Origin: Cytophagaceae bacterium | Lineage (GTDB): Bacteria; Bacteroidota; Bacteroidia; Cytophagales; Spirosomataceae | NCBI GenBank assembly: GCA_017984215.1 | Contig: JAGOAA010000014.1 | Span: forward strand, 1 to 49,692 | Length of the DNA: 49,692 bases | Direction of reading: 5' to 3' | Shown: positions 1-7,295 of the stretch, piece after piece | Layout of the letters: every line of letters begins with the position of its first letter | Numbering within the stretch: position 1 is the stretch's first letter | Made by a program: the position numbers and the translations under genes | The notes under the pieces: generated by a model | Databases searched by the model: none | The model's input: only the letters and a program-made list of their open reading frames with translations | Told to the model about the DNA's origin: nothing

Positions 1-1
1 G

Positions 2-265
2 ATTAAATCGAATAATTACTTTCATTACGACGAAGTAACCGTTGAAAAATTAGAGTTCATTAGCGATGCCAAATCAGTAGGATTTACCATCAGGGAAATA
101 GGTCAAATGATTGATGCTTGGTATAACCAAAAATATACCAAGGAACAAAAACTAGAAATTCTTGATGATAAGCTGATTTCTTTAGAGCAAAAAATGAAAG
201 AGATAAAGGAAATGAAAAAGCAAATCATTGAATTTAAAGATGACGTGCTAAATGATAGGTGCTAG
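2..265 (+). CDS. MerR-family transcriptional regulator, C-terminal part (cut by window edge)
   Basis: The frame is open from the window edge to a TAG stop, giving the last 87 residues of a protein. It reads as the second half of a MerR-type DNA-binding domain (a ..FHYDEVTVEKLEFI.. stretch, then SVGFTIREIGQMID, the usual MerR helix wording) followed by a Lys/Glu-rich helix containing YTKEQKLEILDDKL and LEQKMKEIKEMKKQI, which fits the antiparallel coiled-coil dimerisation helix of the family. MerR proteins bind spaced promoters and respond to metals, oxidants or drugs through a C-terminal effector site. No Cys-rich metal loop is visible before the last residues (only one Cys, near the end), so the effector cannot be named. 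The N-terminus and promoter lie outside the window. Confidence 0.75.
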   Translation: MKSNNYFHYDEVTVEKLEFISDAKSVGFTIREIGQMIDAWYNQKYTKEQKLEILDDKLISLEQKMKEIKEMKKQIIEFKDDVLNDRC

Positions 266-316
266 AAAACTCCAATATGATATAATGGAATTAAAAAGAT
301 GCAACCACCAACCGCT

Positions 317-470
317 CTACTGACCTCGAACCACTAAATCCAACATTTAACCTTCATTTTTAGTCATTAAACCATATTTCCATTTGAAAAACGGCATTCA
401 ATCCTTCAAAATTATGGTATTGAGTTGCAGCTTTTATGAAAATCCTCCTTTTGAAAATGGAAAAGTTGCA
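317..470 (+). repeat. Degenerate two-block repeat, copy 1
   Basis: Block A is at 317-354 and block B at 451-470, separated by AT-rich sequence. In one frame block A can be read as TDLEP-x2-PT-x-NL, and the second copy (2227-2357) retains the same reading, which suggests both descend from a once-coding sequence. Neither copy has an intact reading frame around it. The origin is unknown. Confidence 0.5.
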
Positions 471-516
471 ACCACAAAAAATGTGTCTTTACAGAAATTT
501 ATGATAGTTTTTAAAC

Positions 517-546
517 AAAAAAAGAGGTCGAAATGACCTCTTTTTT
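517..546. terminator. Bidirectional hairpin terminator
   Basis: A stem AAAGAGGTC / GACCTCTTT with a five-base loop, flanked by A and T runs, lies about 80 bases past the stop of the leftward sialate O-acetylesterase. The flanking runs allow termination in both directions. Confidence 0.7.
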
Positions 547-627
547 AATCGTGCTCCCTTACTAGGTGAAATGTTGCAACCGTTTTCTTTGTTTAAATTG
601 AAAGTATTTTGTCATTCGGGAATGAAA

Positions 628-2022
628 TTAGTTATCCCAATTATCGGTTCTAAATAAATTAACAGGCAAGCCTTCTTTGGTAAATAAATTAGGCATGTCG
701 GTATTATTAAAAGCAAATCGTACAGCTACGGGATTGGTTACCTCATCTGAAGAAACGACCAAGGTGGTTCCGTCTATTTTTCCTTTTGCAGGATAAAATT
801 TCTGATCTGCCCCGGCAATCATTAAATGACTAGGTTCTGCCCCATCTTTCGTAACTAACTTACTTCCTATTTCTCGGAAATAAATTCTGATTATATTTTT
901 TTCGATTTTTAAACGATCATATTTGGGGTAAAAAATAGGGCCAACATCTTGTCCATAATTTTTAACCAAAGCTAAATTGGCAAAACGGTTTGCTACTTCG
1001 ATTTTTTGAGTAGGATGAATATTGCTAACATCGGGTACTAAATCAGTCAAAACAACCATTGCCGTATTTTCAAGGGCTAAATTTTTTGTTTGAGCTTCTC
1101 TTAATTTAGCACCAAAATTACTTGGGTATTTATCAAATGGAGCAATTTGTGCAAAGTAAAAAGGAACGTTTTTCTTAAATCCTGCTCTCCAAGAAAGAAT
1201 TAATTCATTCATTAATTCCGTGTACGTGGAATACTGACTTACATTACTTTCCCCTTGGTACCATAATACTCCTGCAATTTGATAATTCAAAATAGGTGCA
1301 ATCATGGCATTGTAATTGTCACCTGCACGGCTAGACCACCATTCGTAGGTTTGTAATTTCTTAGCTGCATTGGCCAAAGTTGGATTACTTATAACCTTAT
1401 CTTGGGGAACCCAAACCTCTGCTGGAGTTCCGCCCCAATTCGAATTAATCAAACCCATCGGTACGCCTAATTTTTCGTTGAGTTTTTTACCAAAAAAATA
1501 TCCGATAGCAGAAAATGATTTCATCGCTTCAGGATTACAAACTACCCATTTTGCCCGAACATCTTCTTGGGGGAAATCTGCAGTCGCTTTTGGAATATAA
1601 AAGAACCGAATACGCTTATTTGTTGCATTGGGCATTTCATCCAACGTTTCTCGCAAATTTTGATCACCACTCCATTCCATATTGCTTTGTCCTGAAAATA
1701 CCCAAACTTCGCCGATGAGTACATCTGAGATTTGAATGGTATTATTCGCGCCAGAAACGCTGATGCTTTGATTTTCGGAAGCTGCTGGAGTGTTTACGTC
1801 TAACATCCAGTGACCATATTTTGCATTGACTTTGTAATGTGTTGTGTCCCAAGAAACTTTTACCTGAACTGTTTCATTGGGATTCGTTGTCCATCCCCAT
1901 AATTTCACTTTACTTTTTTGTTGCAAAACCATGTGGTCGCCAATGATAGCAGGTAATTGAACATCAGCATTTGCTGAGAATTGGGCAATAATACACCCAA
2001 TAAGGAATAAGACTTTTTTCAT
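628..2022 (-). CDS. Secreted sialate O-acetylesterase (SASA family)
   Basis: 464 residues, with a Sec signal peptide at about residues 1-19 (MKKVLFLIGCIIAQFSANA). The family removes O-acetyl groups from sialic acids or other acetylated sugars, in the periplasm or at the cell surface. Family blocks are all visible: GEVWVFSGQSNMEW near residue 104 with nucleophile Ser113; LINSNWGGTPAEVW near 191; VLWYQGESN near 252; and SNIHPTQK with catalytic His336. The length is normal for the single-domain bacterial form. The gene stands alone on the left strand between two repeat-rich gaps, and no sialic acid catabolic gene is nearby. The true substrate could therefore be an acetylated plant or algal polysaccharide. 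A terminator hairpin follows at 517-546. Confidence 0.88.
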   Translation of the reverse strand: MKKVLFLIGCIIAQFSANADVQLPAIIGDHMVLQQKSKVKLWGWTTNPNETVQVKVSWDTTHYKVNAKYGHWMLDVNTPAASENQSISVSGANNTIQISDVLIGEVWVFSGQSNMEWSGDQNLRETLDEMPNATNKRIRFFYIPKATADFPQEDVRAKWVVCNPEAMKSFSAIGYFFGKKLNEKLGVPMGLINSNWGGTPAEVWVPQDKVISNPTLANAAKKLQTYEWWSSRAGDNYNAMIAPILNYQIAGVLWYQGESNVSQYSTYTELMNELILSWRAGFKKNVPFYFAQIAPFDKYPSNFGAKLREAQTKNLALENTAMVVLTDLVPDVSNIHPTQKIEVANRFANLALVKNYGQDVGPIFYPKYDRLKIEKNIIRIYFREIGSKLVTKDGAEPSHLMIAGADQKFYPAKGKIDGTTLVVSSDEVTNPVAVRFAFNNTDMPNLFTKEGLPVNLFRTDNWDN

Positions 2023-2226
2023 CTAAAATTTAGTTTAGCGTTATATACTTCATATACAAAATACCCCAATGGGGGTACACCATCGTGAATCATTTCACGG
2101 TTCGTTTGGATCGAAATTTACATATTATTCGCCAACAAAAAATACCGATTAAAACCAACTATTGGCAAAAACAGAAATTCACAGGCAAAAGCCCTAATGA
2201 AATATGTCCAATAAACACGAAACAAG

Positions 2227-2357
2227 CTACTGACCTTGAACCACAACAACCAACATTAAATCTTCCAAATGATTCAATAGACCACAGTTCTCCTCAAACC
2301 AGTGATTTAGGGTTGTAAATTCACGAAAAACGAGGTATTGAAAATGGAAAAGTTGCA
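2227..2357 (+). repeat. Degenerate two-block repeat, copy 2
   Basis: Block A (2227-2264) matches 317-354 at 32 of 38 positions and block B (2338-2357) matches 451-470 at 20 of 20. The order and approximate spacing of the blocks are the same as in copy 1, so this is a duplicated unit and not chance similarity. Confidence 0.5.
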
Positions 2358-2369
2358 GAAAGTCAATGC

Positions 2370-2402
2370 TTTGTCGTACCAAAATGAAATTAGCTACCTT
2401 TG
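2370..2402 (+). promoter_or_regulatory. Bacteroidota-type promoter of the alpha/beta hydrolase
   Basis: TTTG at 2370-2373 and TACCTTTG at 2395-2402, with 21 bases between them, match the phylum's -33/-7 consensus. The ATG is only four bases after the -7 box, so the transcript should be leaderless or nearly so. Confidence 0.6.
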
Positions 2403-2406
2403 AGGT

Positions 2407-3276
2407 ATGATGAAAGTTATCTTTTTATTACTCATACAGACGGCCATTGTTAATCAAGGTTTTGCCCAAAAATTTAACCCTGTTATAAAGCAAGATATTA
2501 TAATCAATAGTGAAGGAGCTAATCTTGCAGGAACTATATATAGACCTAAAAACGCTTATGCCTCAGTTGTAGTTGTACACGGTTCGGGCCAAGAAACTAG
2601 AATGACTGAATTCGCTGAGTTACTTGCAAATAATGGAATTTCAGTACTAACCTATGATAAACGAGGGGTTGGTAAATCTGGAGGTGTTTATGCTGGCCCA
2701 GAGGTTGGAACAAATAATGTTGATTCCCTTAATATCAATTTATTAGCCAAAGACGCACGTGCTGCATTGAATAAAATAAAAAATTATAGTAATGGTACGC
2801 CAATAGGACTTCTAGGTTTCAGTCAAGCTGGATGGATTATTCCTATTGCAGCAAATAATAATCCACTTGTGAATTTTATGGTTTTATTTAGTTGCCCTAC
2901 AATCACTTCCCTTGAACAACTTAGGTTTCAGTTTTATACCAACGGGAATACTAATTTTTGGGTAAACCATACTGAAGAAGACGTTCGAAACCATATCAAA
3001 AACGATTCAGACCGTTATCAATTTATCAGTACTGACCCAAAGGTTGCTTTAAGAAATATTTCGGCGCCATCACTTTGGCTATTTGGGGAAAAAGATATTC
3101 AGATTCCTGTAAAATTATGTATCGAACAAATCAATACCCTTAAATCAGAAGGAAAACCATTCGAATATACTTTATTCTCTAATTTAGGACACAATACTCC
3201 ATTTACTGATGACAAATCCCCTGTAGAAATTGCTATTAACTGGATAAAAGAGAAAACTAAAAATTTCAAACCTTAA
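2407..3276 (+). CDS. Secreted alpha/beta-hydrolase
   Basis: 289 residues with a signal peptide (residues 1-20, ending NQGFA before QK). It belongs to the alpha/beta-hydrolase fold: an oxyanion loop VVVHGSGQETR near residue 55, YDKRGVGKS near 83, a nucleophile elbow GFSQAG with Ser139, Asp230 in LWLFGEKD, and His262 in LGHNT. This gives a complete Ser-Asp-His triad. The layout resembles periplasmic acyl esterases or dipeptidyl-peptidase-like hydrolases; the substrate cannot be told. Translation may begin at either of two adjacent ATG codons (2407 or 2410). The gene lies alone between a repeat-rich gap and a toxin-antitoxin pair, consistent with accessory cargo near the tRNA-Asn gene. Confidence 0.85.
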   Translation: MMKVIFLLLIQTAIVNQGFAQKFNPVIKQDIIINSEGANLAGTIYRPKNAYASVVVVHGSGQETRMTEFAELLANNGISVLTYDKRGVGKSGGVYAGPEVGTNNVDSLNINLLAKDARAALNKIKNYSNGTPIGLLGFSQAGWIIPIAANNNPLVNFMVLFSCPTITSLEQLRFQFYTNGNTNFWVNHTEEDVRNHIKNDSDRYQFISTDPKVALRNISAPSLWLFGEKDIQIPVKLCIEQINTLKSEGKPFEYTLFSNLGHNTPFTDDKSPVEIAINWIKEKTKNFKP

Positions 3277-3335
3277 AATATTTTTAGTTTAAATATCTGA
3301 TTAAAAGCTGCATCTAGCCTAACTCACTGATTGAC

Positions 3336-3370
3336 AACAAAAAAGGCGTCCGTCGATTGACGGACGCCTT
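3336..3370 (-). terminator. Rho-independent terminator of the HepT/MntA operon
   Basis: A perfect 12-bp stem (AAGGCGTCCGTC / GACGGACGCCTT, four-base loop, 3343-3370) is followed on the minus strand by a T run. It lies 44 bases past the hepT stop codon. Confidence 0.8.
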
Positions 3371-3413
3371 GTGCACTTTTGCTCCCTCTCTTGTCGGAAG
3401 TTGCAACCAAAAT

Positions 3414-3743
3414 TTAAACCAATTCCTTCAAAAAATAATCTAAATCCGGAATTTTGGTTTGAATAATGTCCCAAACAATATCGTAATCAATACCAAAATA
3501 ATCATGTATTAATTTATCTCGAGTGCCCGCTATTTTCTTCCACTCAATGTGATGATTAACCGTCTTAAACTCATCATCTAATTTCTTAGATGCTTCACCG
3601 ATAATTTCAAGACTACGCACTATCGCCCGACAAAGCACATCATCATGAATGACGTCATCTTTTTCTTTATTTTCTGTATGACGTAGAATGAATGTGGTTT
3701 CAACTAAGATGTGTCGAACCAATTCTAGATTAGAGGTTGACAT
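3414..3743 (-). CDS. hepT: HepT-like HEPN ribonuclease toxin (DUF86)
   Basis: 109 residues, the normal length for DUF86/HepT. The HEPN ribonuclease motif RX4HXY is intact as RDKLIHDY, with R75, H80 and Y82. In characterised pairs this RNase is silenced when its MntA partner adds AMP to the motif tyrosine, which is present here. The gene overlaps the upstream mntA by 14 bases (3730-3743), the usual antitoxin-then-toxin order, implying translational coupling. A strong terminator follows. The two-gene unit lies just downstream of the tRNA-Asn gene, a common position for defence and addiction modules. The assignment rests on the motif and partner, and the target RNA is unknown. Confidence 0.9.
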   Translation of the reverse strand: MSTSNLELVRHILVETTFILRHTENKEKDDVIHDDVLCRAIVRSLEIIGEASKKLDDEFKTVNHHIEWKKIAGTRDKLIHDYFGIDYDIVWDIIQTKIPDLDYFLKELV

Positions 3744-4044
3744 GTTGAACCTCTTTTAAAATGTGTGGACCTATAAACTTACTCAAGGATTCAGGGGTAA
3801 CAATCTCCACTTTTCGCCCCAAGATCTCTTCTAAAAAAAACGAGAGATCCATGAAATTATCAAAGCTTTTTTTTGTTGGATCAAAATCTACGAGCAAATC
3901 TACATCACTAGATTCAGTATGAGTTCCTTTACAAAATGATCCAAAAATCCCTAAATGATTCACGCCAAACGCCTTTATTGCCACACTATGCAAAAACAAC
4001 GTGTCTAATAAATCTTGCTTTGAATGAATTCTTACCGCTTCCAT
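3730..4044 (-). CDS. mntA: MntA-like minimal nucleotidyltransferase antitoxin
   Basis: 104 residues of the DNA polymerase beta-like minimal nucleotidyltransferase family. The signature GSF-x9-DVD is seen in GIFGSFCKGTHTESSDVDLL (residues 32-51), with G35, S36 and the metal-binding D47 and D49. A third acidic position is probably in KVEIVT near residue 77, where many relatives have Asp. In the known system MntA AMPylates HepT to block its RNase activity. It is the first gene of the operon and begins 63 bases from the tRNA-Asn gene, so its promoter must sit in the short AT-rich gap 4045-4082. Confidence 0.9.
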   Translation of the reverse strand: MEAVRIHSKQDLLDTLFLHSVAIKAFGVNHLGIFGSFCKGTHTESSDVDLLVDFDPTKKSFDNFMDLSFFLEEILGRKVEIVTPESLSKFIGPHILKEVQHVNL

Positions 4045-4075
4045 GATCGGAAAAATTAGGTATTATATTTTACAA

Positions 4076-4106
4076 CACAAAAAAGCCGATCATTGCTGAC
4101 CGGCTT
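4076..4106 (-). terminator. Terminator of tRNA-Asn
   Basis: A stem AAGCCGATCA / TGACCGGCTT (one mismatch, four-base loop, 4083-4106) is followed on the minus strand by a T run. It directly abuts the tRNA 3' end. Confidence 0.7.
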
Positions 4107-4107
4107 G

Positions 4108-4181
4108 CTCCCTCTCCTGGGCTCGAACCAGGGACCCCATGATTAACAGTCATGTGCTCTAACCAACTGAGCTAAGAAGGA
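4108..4181 (-). tRNA. tRNA-Asn (anticodon GTT)
   Basis: A 74-base cloverleaf reads on the minus strand. The acceptor stem TCCTTCT pairs with AGAGGGA (one G-T pair) and the discriminator is G73. The D-arm begins GCTCAGTTGGTTAGAGC. The anticodon loop CTGTTAA contains GTT, and the T-arm is CCTGG-TTCGAGC-CCAGG. CCA is not encoded. The 3' end points left, towards the accessory region, and two short sequences like this 3' end occur at about 3380 and 555. Confidence 0.96.
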
Positions 4182-4210
4182 ATATTGTTCCTATTGGGAC
4201 TGCAAAAATA

Positions 4211-4253
4211 GGGGGACAATTCATTAAAAGCAAGATTGCCCCCCATTTTTTTT
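4211..4253 (-). terminator. Terminator after the efflux adaptor gene
   Basis: GGGGGACAA (4211-4219) pairs with TTGCCCCCC (4236-4244), with T runs on both sides when each strand is read. It separates the tRNA-Asn gene from the stop codon of the leftward adaptor gene. Confidence 0.6.
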
Positions 4254-4257
4254 GAAA

Positions 4258-5640
4258 TTATTTCTTTTCAGCCTTTTTAGCGTCCTTTTTCTTCACGACT
4301 TCACCATCCTTCAATTTCTTCGCTACCGTCGCATAAGGTCCCGAGATGATCTCTTGACCTTCCTTCAAACCCGAGATAATCTCAATGTTCTCAAAGTCCG
4401 AAATACCCGTCTTCACCACGACTTGCTTCGCCTTGCCTTTCTCTTCCACAAAAACTACTTCTTTCGTGCTCTCCTTGCGCTTCTTCGCCGTGTTAGCATC
4501 TTCTTGTGTCGTCACAACCGCAGCGTCTCCAGGCTTCTCTTCGCCTTCCTTCGCATCCTTCGGTGCGCCTAATTCACGCGTTGTCACGGATGATAATGGT
4601 ACCGTCAAGATATTCGACTTCGTGTTCGTTAAAATCTCTACAGAAGCAGTCATGCCGGGCTTCAAGGGATACGATAACTTACCTTGTATCAAATCCGCAT
4701 ACGAACTACGCAACACCCGAATCTTCACCTCAAATTCCGTGACAGCATCGGTCGTAACGGATTGCGCTGTGCCCGACGAATTTGCTGAACTAGCCACTTC
4801 ATACACCACGCCCTTAAACTTGCGCTCAGACGAAGAGAATGCATCCACATCAATCAATACCGTATCTCCCAAACTCACCCGCGTAATGTCATTTTCATTC
4901 ACATTCACACGTACTTCCATGTTATTCAAATTCGCAATGCGCAACATCTCCGTTCCCGCCATCTGCGAAGTTCCTACCACACGCTCACCCAACTCCACAT
5001 TCAACTTGGAAATTATCCCACTCTGTGGCGCATAAATCGTAGTCTTCGTCAAGTTTGTCTTCGCCTCTTTAAATGCCGCCTCCGCTGACTTTACGTTGAA
5101 GTTGGCCGCCTTTACATTCGCTTTTGCTGCTTCCAAATCTTGTTTGGCAACTAAATAGGCCGACTGGAATTGATCGAAATCTGAATCCGAAATCACCTTA
5201 TCCTTGTGTAAACGATTGTTACGATCAAAGTCAATCTTCGCCTTGCTTAAACGAGCTTCACTCTGCGCCAAAACCGCCTTGCTCTGTTCCGAACCCGCCT
5301 TCTGCGCGTTCACCTGTGCCTCCGCACGTGCTAACAATGACACATAATTGTCTGGACGAATCTTCAATAATTCCTGACCGGCAACCACTGAATCTCCCTC
5401 CGCTACCTTCAAGGAAACAATCTCACCCGAAACATCGGGAGAAACCTTCACCTCAACCTCCGGCTGAATCTTACCCGAAGCAGATACTTTCTCCACAATC
5501 GTCGCCTTCACCACTTTGGCATATTCTACCTCCGTAGGCTCCGCCTTTCCTATCCACTCCATCTTCTTCGCCAAAGCCAAGCCTCCAAAAATCAATATCA
5601 CCACACCTGCGATGATTATCCATGTTTTTTTGTTATTCAT
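4258..5640 (-). CDS. Periplasmic adaptor of a MacA/HlyD-type efflux system
   Basis: 460 residues. A single N-terminal membrane helix (about residues 7-24) anchors the protein in the inner membrane. A split biotinyl-lipoyl domain follows (VSPDVSGEIVSLKVAEGDSV near 66-85, and the second half near 205-220 with APQSGIISKLNVELGERV), flanking a long alpha-hairpin of about residues 100-195 rich in Ala, Lys and Glu. Then come the beta-barrel and membrane-proximal domains, and a Lys-rich C-terminal tail. Such adaptors bridge an inner-membrane transporter to a TolC channel. The TolC-type gene lies just upstream in the same direction, but no MacB ABC or RND pump follows: the next element is tRNA-Asn. 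The pump must be elsewhere or was lost. Confidence 0.88.
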   Translation of the reverse strand: MNNKKTWIIIAGVVILIFGGLALAKKMEWIGKAEPTEVEYAKVVKATIVEKVSASGKIQPEVEVKVSPDVSGEIVSLKVAEGDSVVAGQELLKIRPDNYVSLLARAEAQVNAQKAGSEQSKAVLAQSEARLSKAKIDFDRNNRLHKDKVISDSDFDQFQSAYLVAKQDLEAAKANVKAANFNVKSAEAAFKEAKTNLTKTTIYAPQSGIISKLNVELGERVVGTSQMAGTEMLRIANLNNMEVRVNVNENDITRVSLGDTVLIDVDAFSSSERKFKGVVYEVASSANSSGTAQSVTTDAVTEFEVKIRVLRSSYADLIQGKLSYPLKPGMTASVEILTNTKSNILTVPLSSVTTRELGAPKDAKEGEEKPGDAAVVTTQEDANTAKKRKESTKEVVFVEEKGKAKQVVVKTGISDFENIEIISGLKEGQEIISGPYATVAKKLKDGEVVKKKDAKKAEKK

Positions 5641-5653
5641 AATCTTAATTATT

Positions 5654-5735
5654 GTAGAGACGCGATACTTCGCGTCTTATGTTAAATAAATCCTTTAATG
5701 TTTTATTAATTAGACGCGAAGTATCGCGTCTCTAC
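5654..5735. repeat. Long inverted repeat of the GTAGAGACGCG family (locus 1)
   Basis: Two 24-base arms (5654-5677 and 5712-5735) are perfect reverse complements across a 34-base AT-rich spacer. Each arm is itself nearly palindromic around the core ACGCGA-N4-TCGCGT. The same arm recurs at 10728-10839 and 11465-11544. This copy fills the gap between the TolC-type and adaptor genes of one operon. Confidence 0.9.
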
Positions 5736-5744
5736 TATATCCCC

Positions 5745-7199
5745 CTAAAAAGTCAAACTCTTCCCTTGGTAATAATCCAAAATCTTCGTCCGAAACACAA
5801 AATCGTATTTCACCTGGATCAACGCCAAACGCGCCTTATCCAAATTCGTCTTCTGTAAATTATAACTTACAAAATCAATCGTTCCCGCATTAAAGCGACT
5901 TTCTGACGCCCGGAAACTTTCCTCCAAAGCCGAAACTTGTGTGGAAGATGCCTCATATTTATTCGCCGCATTCACCATATTCACATAGGCTTGCTCAATG
6001 TTTTGACGCAAAGTTAAGCGTGCGCGTTCTGCCTCAATCTCCGCATTTTCCTTCTGCAAGCCCGCCTGCGTCACCCGCGTGCGATTCGCATATTTGGCAA
6101 ATATCGGAATGTTTAAATTCAACGAAATGACCTTGTTCTGCGTGTTATTCAATTGGTCAAAATAGCCTACCGTAGACCCTTCACCATATTTAGGCTGTAC
6201 CGTCGATACCGGATAGGACGTTCCACCTATAGCCACCGAACCCAAGTTCACCGTCTGTGAACCCAATAATTCAATCGTTCGCAAAGCATTGGATTGATTT
6301 GCCGACCAGCTTCCACTCATTGATAGGGTAGGAAGACGAAAAGCCTTCGCCACAGCAACACCTTTCGACGCGCCTTGTACACGAAAATCAGCCGCGCGCA
6401 CTAAGGGTTGAATCTCGAGCGCTTTGGCATAAATCGCATCAACCGATAAATCATAGGCTTTTGAAGATGGAACCGGTACCTGAATACGCTGCAAATCAAA
6501 CATCCGAATGCTCGAATCATTTAAAAGTTGCTGCAAGGTCAATTTGTTGATGTCCAACGAACTTTGGAAGGACACGACATTGGATTCTTCATTGGCCAAC
6601 TGTGCCTTCAAATCCAACACATTCGATACGGGCAATGTACCCGCTGTCACCAATTTCTGCGTACGATCAATCTGTAATTTCGTGATTTCCGTTTGCGCTT
6701 GAGCAATGGATAATTGGTCCTCCGCATTCAAAATCGACAAATAAGACAAAACAACCTGCAGGGCAATATTCTCGCGCATCGATTGCAAATCCTGTTGCGT
6801 CGCCTTCAAAGCAAACTCATTTTGTAAAATGGTATTCCGCAATTGACCTCCATTAAATAAGGTCAAATTCGCGTTCAATCCGACGTTATTGTAATTGATG
6901 TTTCGGGAATCATATCCGTTGGTATACGGGTTAATCGACCGACCAAAACTCGCCGCCTGATTAATGTTTCCCCCCACAGATGGTAATTGGTTGTATTTCG
7001 CTTGTTGGTAAGTCAACTCCGCATTCTTCAAGTTCACCTCATACGACTTCACCGTCAAATTATGCTGCAGCGCGATATCCACCGCTTGGCTTAAACTCAA
7101 ATGAACCAATGTGGCATTGCCTTGAATCGCAGTTTGCGCGTGTGCTCCCCAGGACAATCCAGCCAACAAGGTAAGCGAAAGGTATTTTTTAATAGACAT
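5745..7199 (-). CDS. TolC-family outer-membrane efflux channel
   Basis: 484 residues when translation starts at the ATG ending at 7199, which gives a clean signal peptide (MSIKKYLSLTLLAGLSWGAHA). An upstream ATG at 7232 would add 11 residues and spoil it. Two repeated OEP halves are visible. Each has a long amphipathic helical part (LSLSQAVDIALQHNLTVKSY at the start; LRQNIEQAYVNMVNAANKYE in the second half) and short strand regions such as LNANLTLFNGGQL and LNLNIPIFAKY, the typical beta-strand signatures. It forms the trimeric outer-membrane duct for the adaptor encoded downstream. The two genes are separated by a palindromic repeat, which could affect relative expression. Confidence 0.9.
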   Translation of the reverse strand: MSIKKYLSLTLLAGLSWGAHAQTAIQGNATLVHLSLSQAVDIALQHNLTVKSYEVNLKNAELTYQQAKYNQLPSVGGNINQAASFGRSINPYTNGYDSRNINYNNVGLNANLTLFNGGQLRNTILQNEFALKATQQDLQSMRENIALQVVLSYLSILNAEDQLSIAQAQTEITKLQIDRTQKLVTAGTLPVSNVLDLKAQLANEESNVVSFQSSLDINKLTLQQLLNDSSIRMFDLQRIQVPVPSSKAYDLSVDAIYAKALEIQPLVRAADFRVQGASKGVAVAKAFRLPTLSMSGSWSANQSNALRTIELLGSQTVNLGSVAIGGTSYPVSTVQPKYGEGSTVGYFDQLNNTQNKVISLNLNIPIFAKYANRTRVTQAGLQKENAEIEAERARLTLRQNIEQAYVNMVNAANKYEASSTQVSALEESFRASESRFNAGTIDFVSYNLQKTNLDKARLALIQVKYDFVFRTKILDYYQGKSLTF

Positions 7200-7295
7200 A
7201 GGCGTCGATAGAATTAGTTCACAATAATACACAAATGCGGTTGGTACAAACTTGATTTTTGGATAAACGGCAAGAGTCGCTGATAAAATCCGCGA

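Larger units (their letters stand above)
266..627. other. 362-bp gene-free stretch with a degenerate repeat copy
   Basis: No credible gene is visible. The stretch carries one copy of a two-block degenerate repeat (317-354 and 451-470) that recurs at 2227-2264 and 2338-2357. Block one matches its partner at 32 of 38 positions by my alignment; block two is identical over 20 bases (TTGAAAATGGAAAAGTTGCA). The right end holds a hairpin flanked by A and T runs. It looks like decayed mobile or gene-remnant DNA. Confidence 0.6.
2023..2406. other. 384-bp gene-free stretch with repeat copy 2 and a promoter
   Basis: The stretch holds the start region of the leftward esterase, the second copy of the degenerate repeat (2227-2357) and the promoter of the rightward hydrolase. 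A 77-codon frame at 2085-2318 is open but has no signal, no promoter and no recognisable fold, and its C-terminal part is the repeat. I do not treat it as a gene. Confidence 0.55.

Noticed and set aside
2085-2318. 77-codon open frame before the alpha/beta hydrolase
   Set aside because: It has no promoter of its own, no recognisable domain or signal, and its second half is the degenerate repeat also found at 317-354. More likely gene debris.
540-3411. GTTGCAAC motifs as integron attC sites
   Set aside because: The attC core needs RYYYAAC and GTTRRRY arms. These lack the YYY bases, and no integron integrase is present.
4252-5537. Several open frames on the plus strand across the efflux adaptor gene
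   Set aside because: They are antisense to a well-supported adaptor gene, with Pro/Ser-rich nonsense composition typical of shadow frames.
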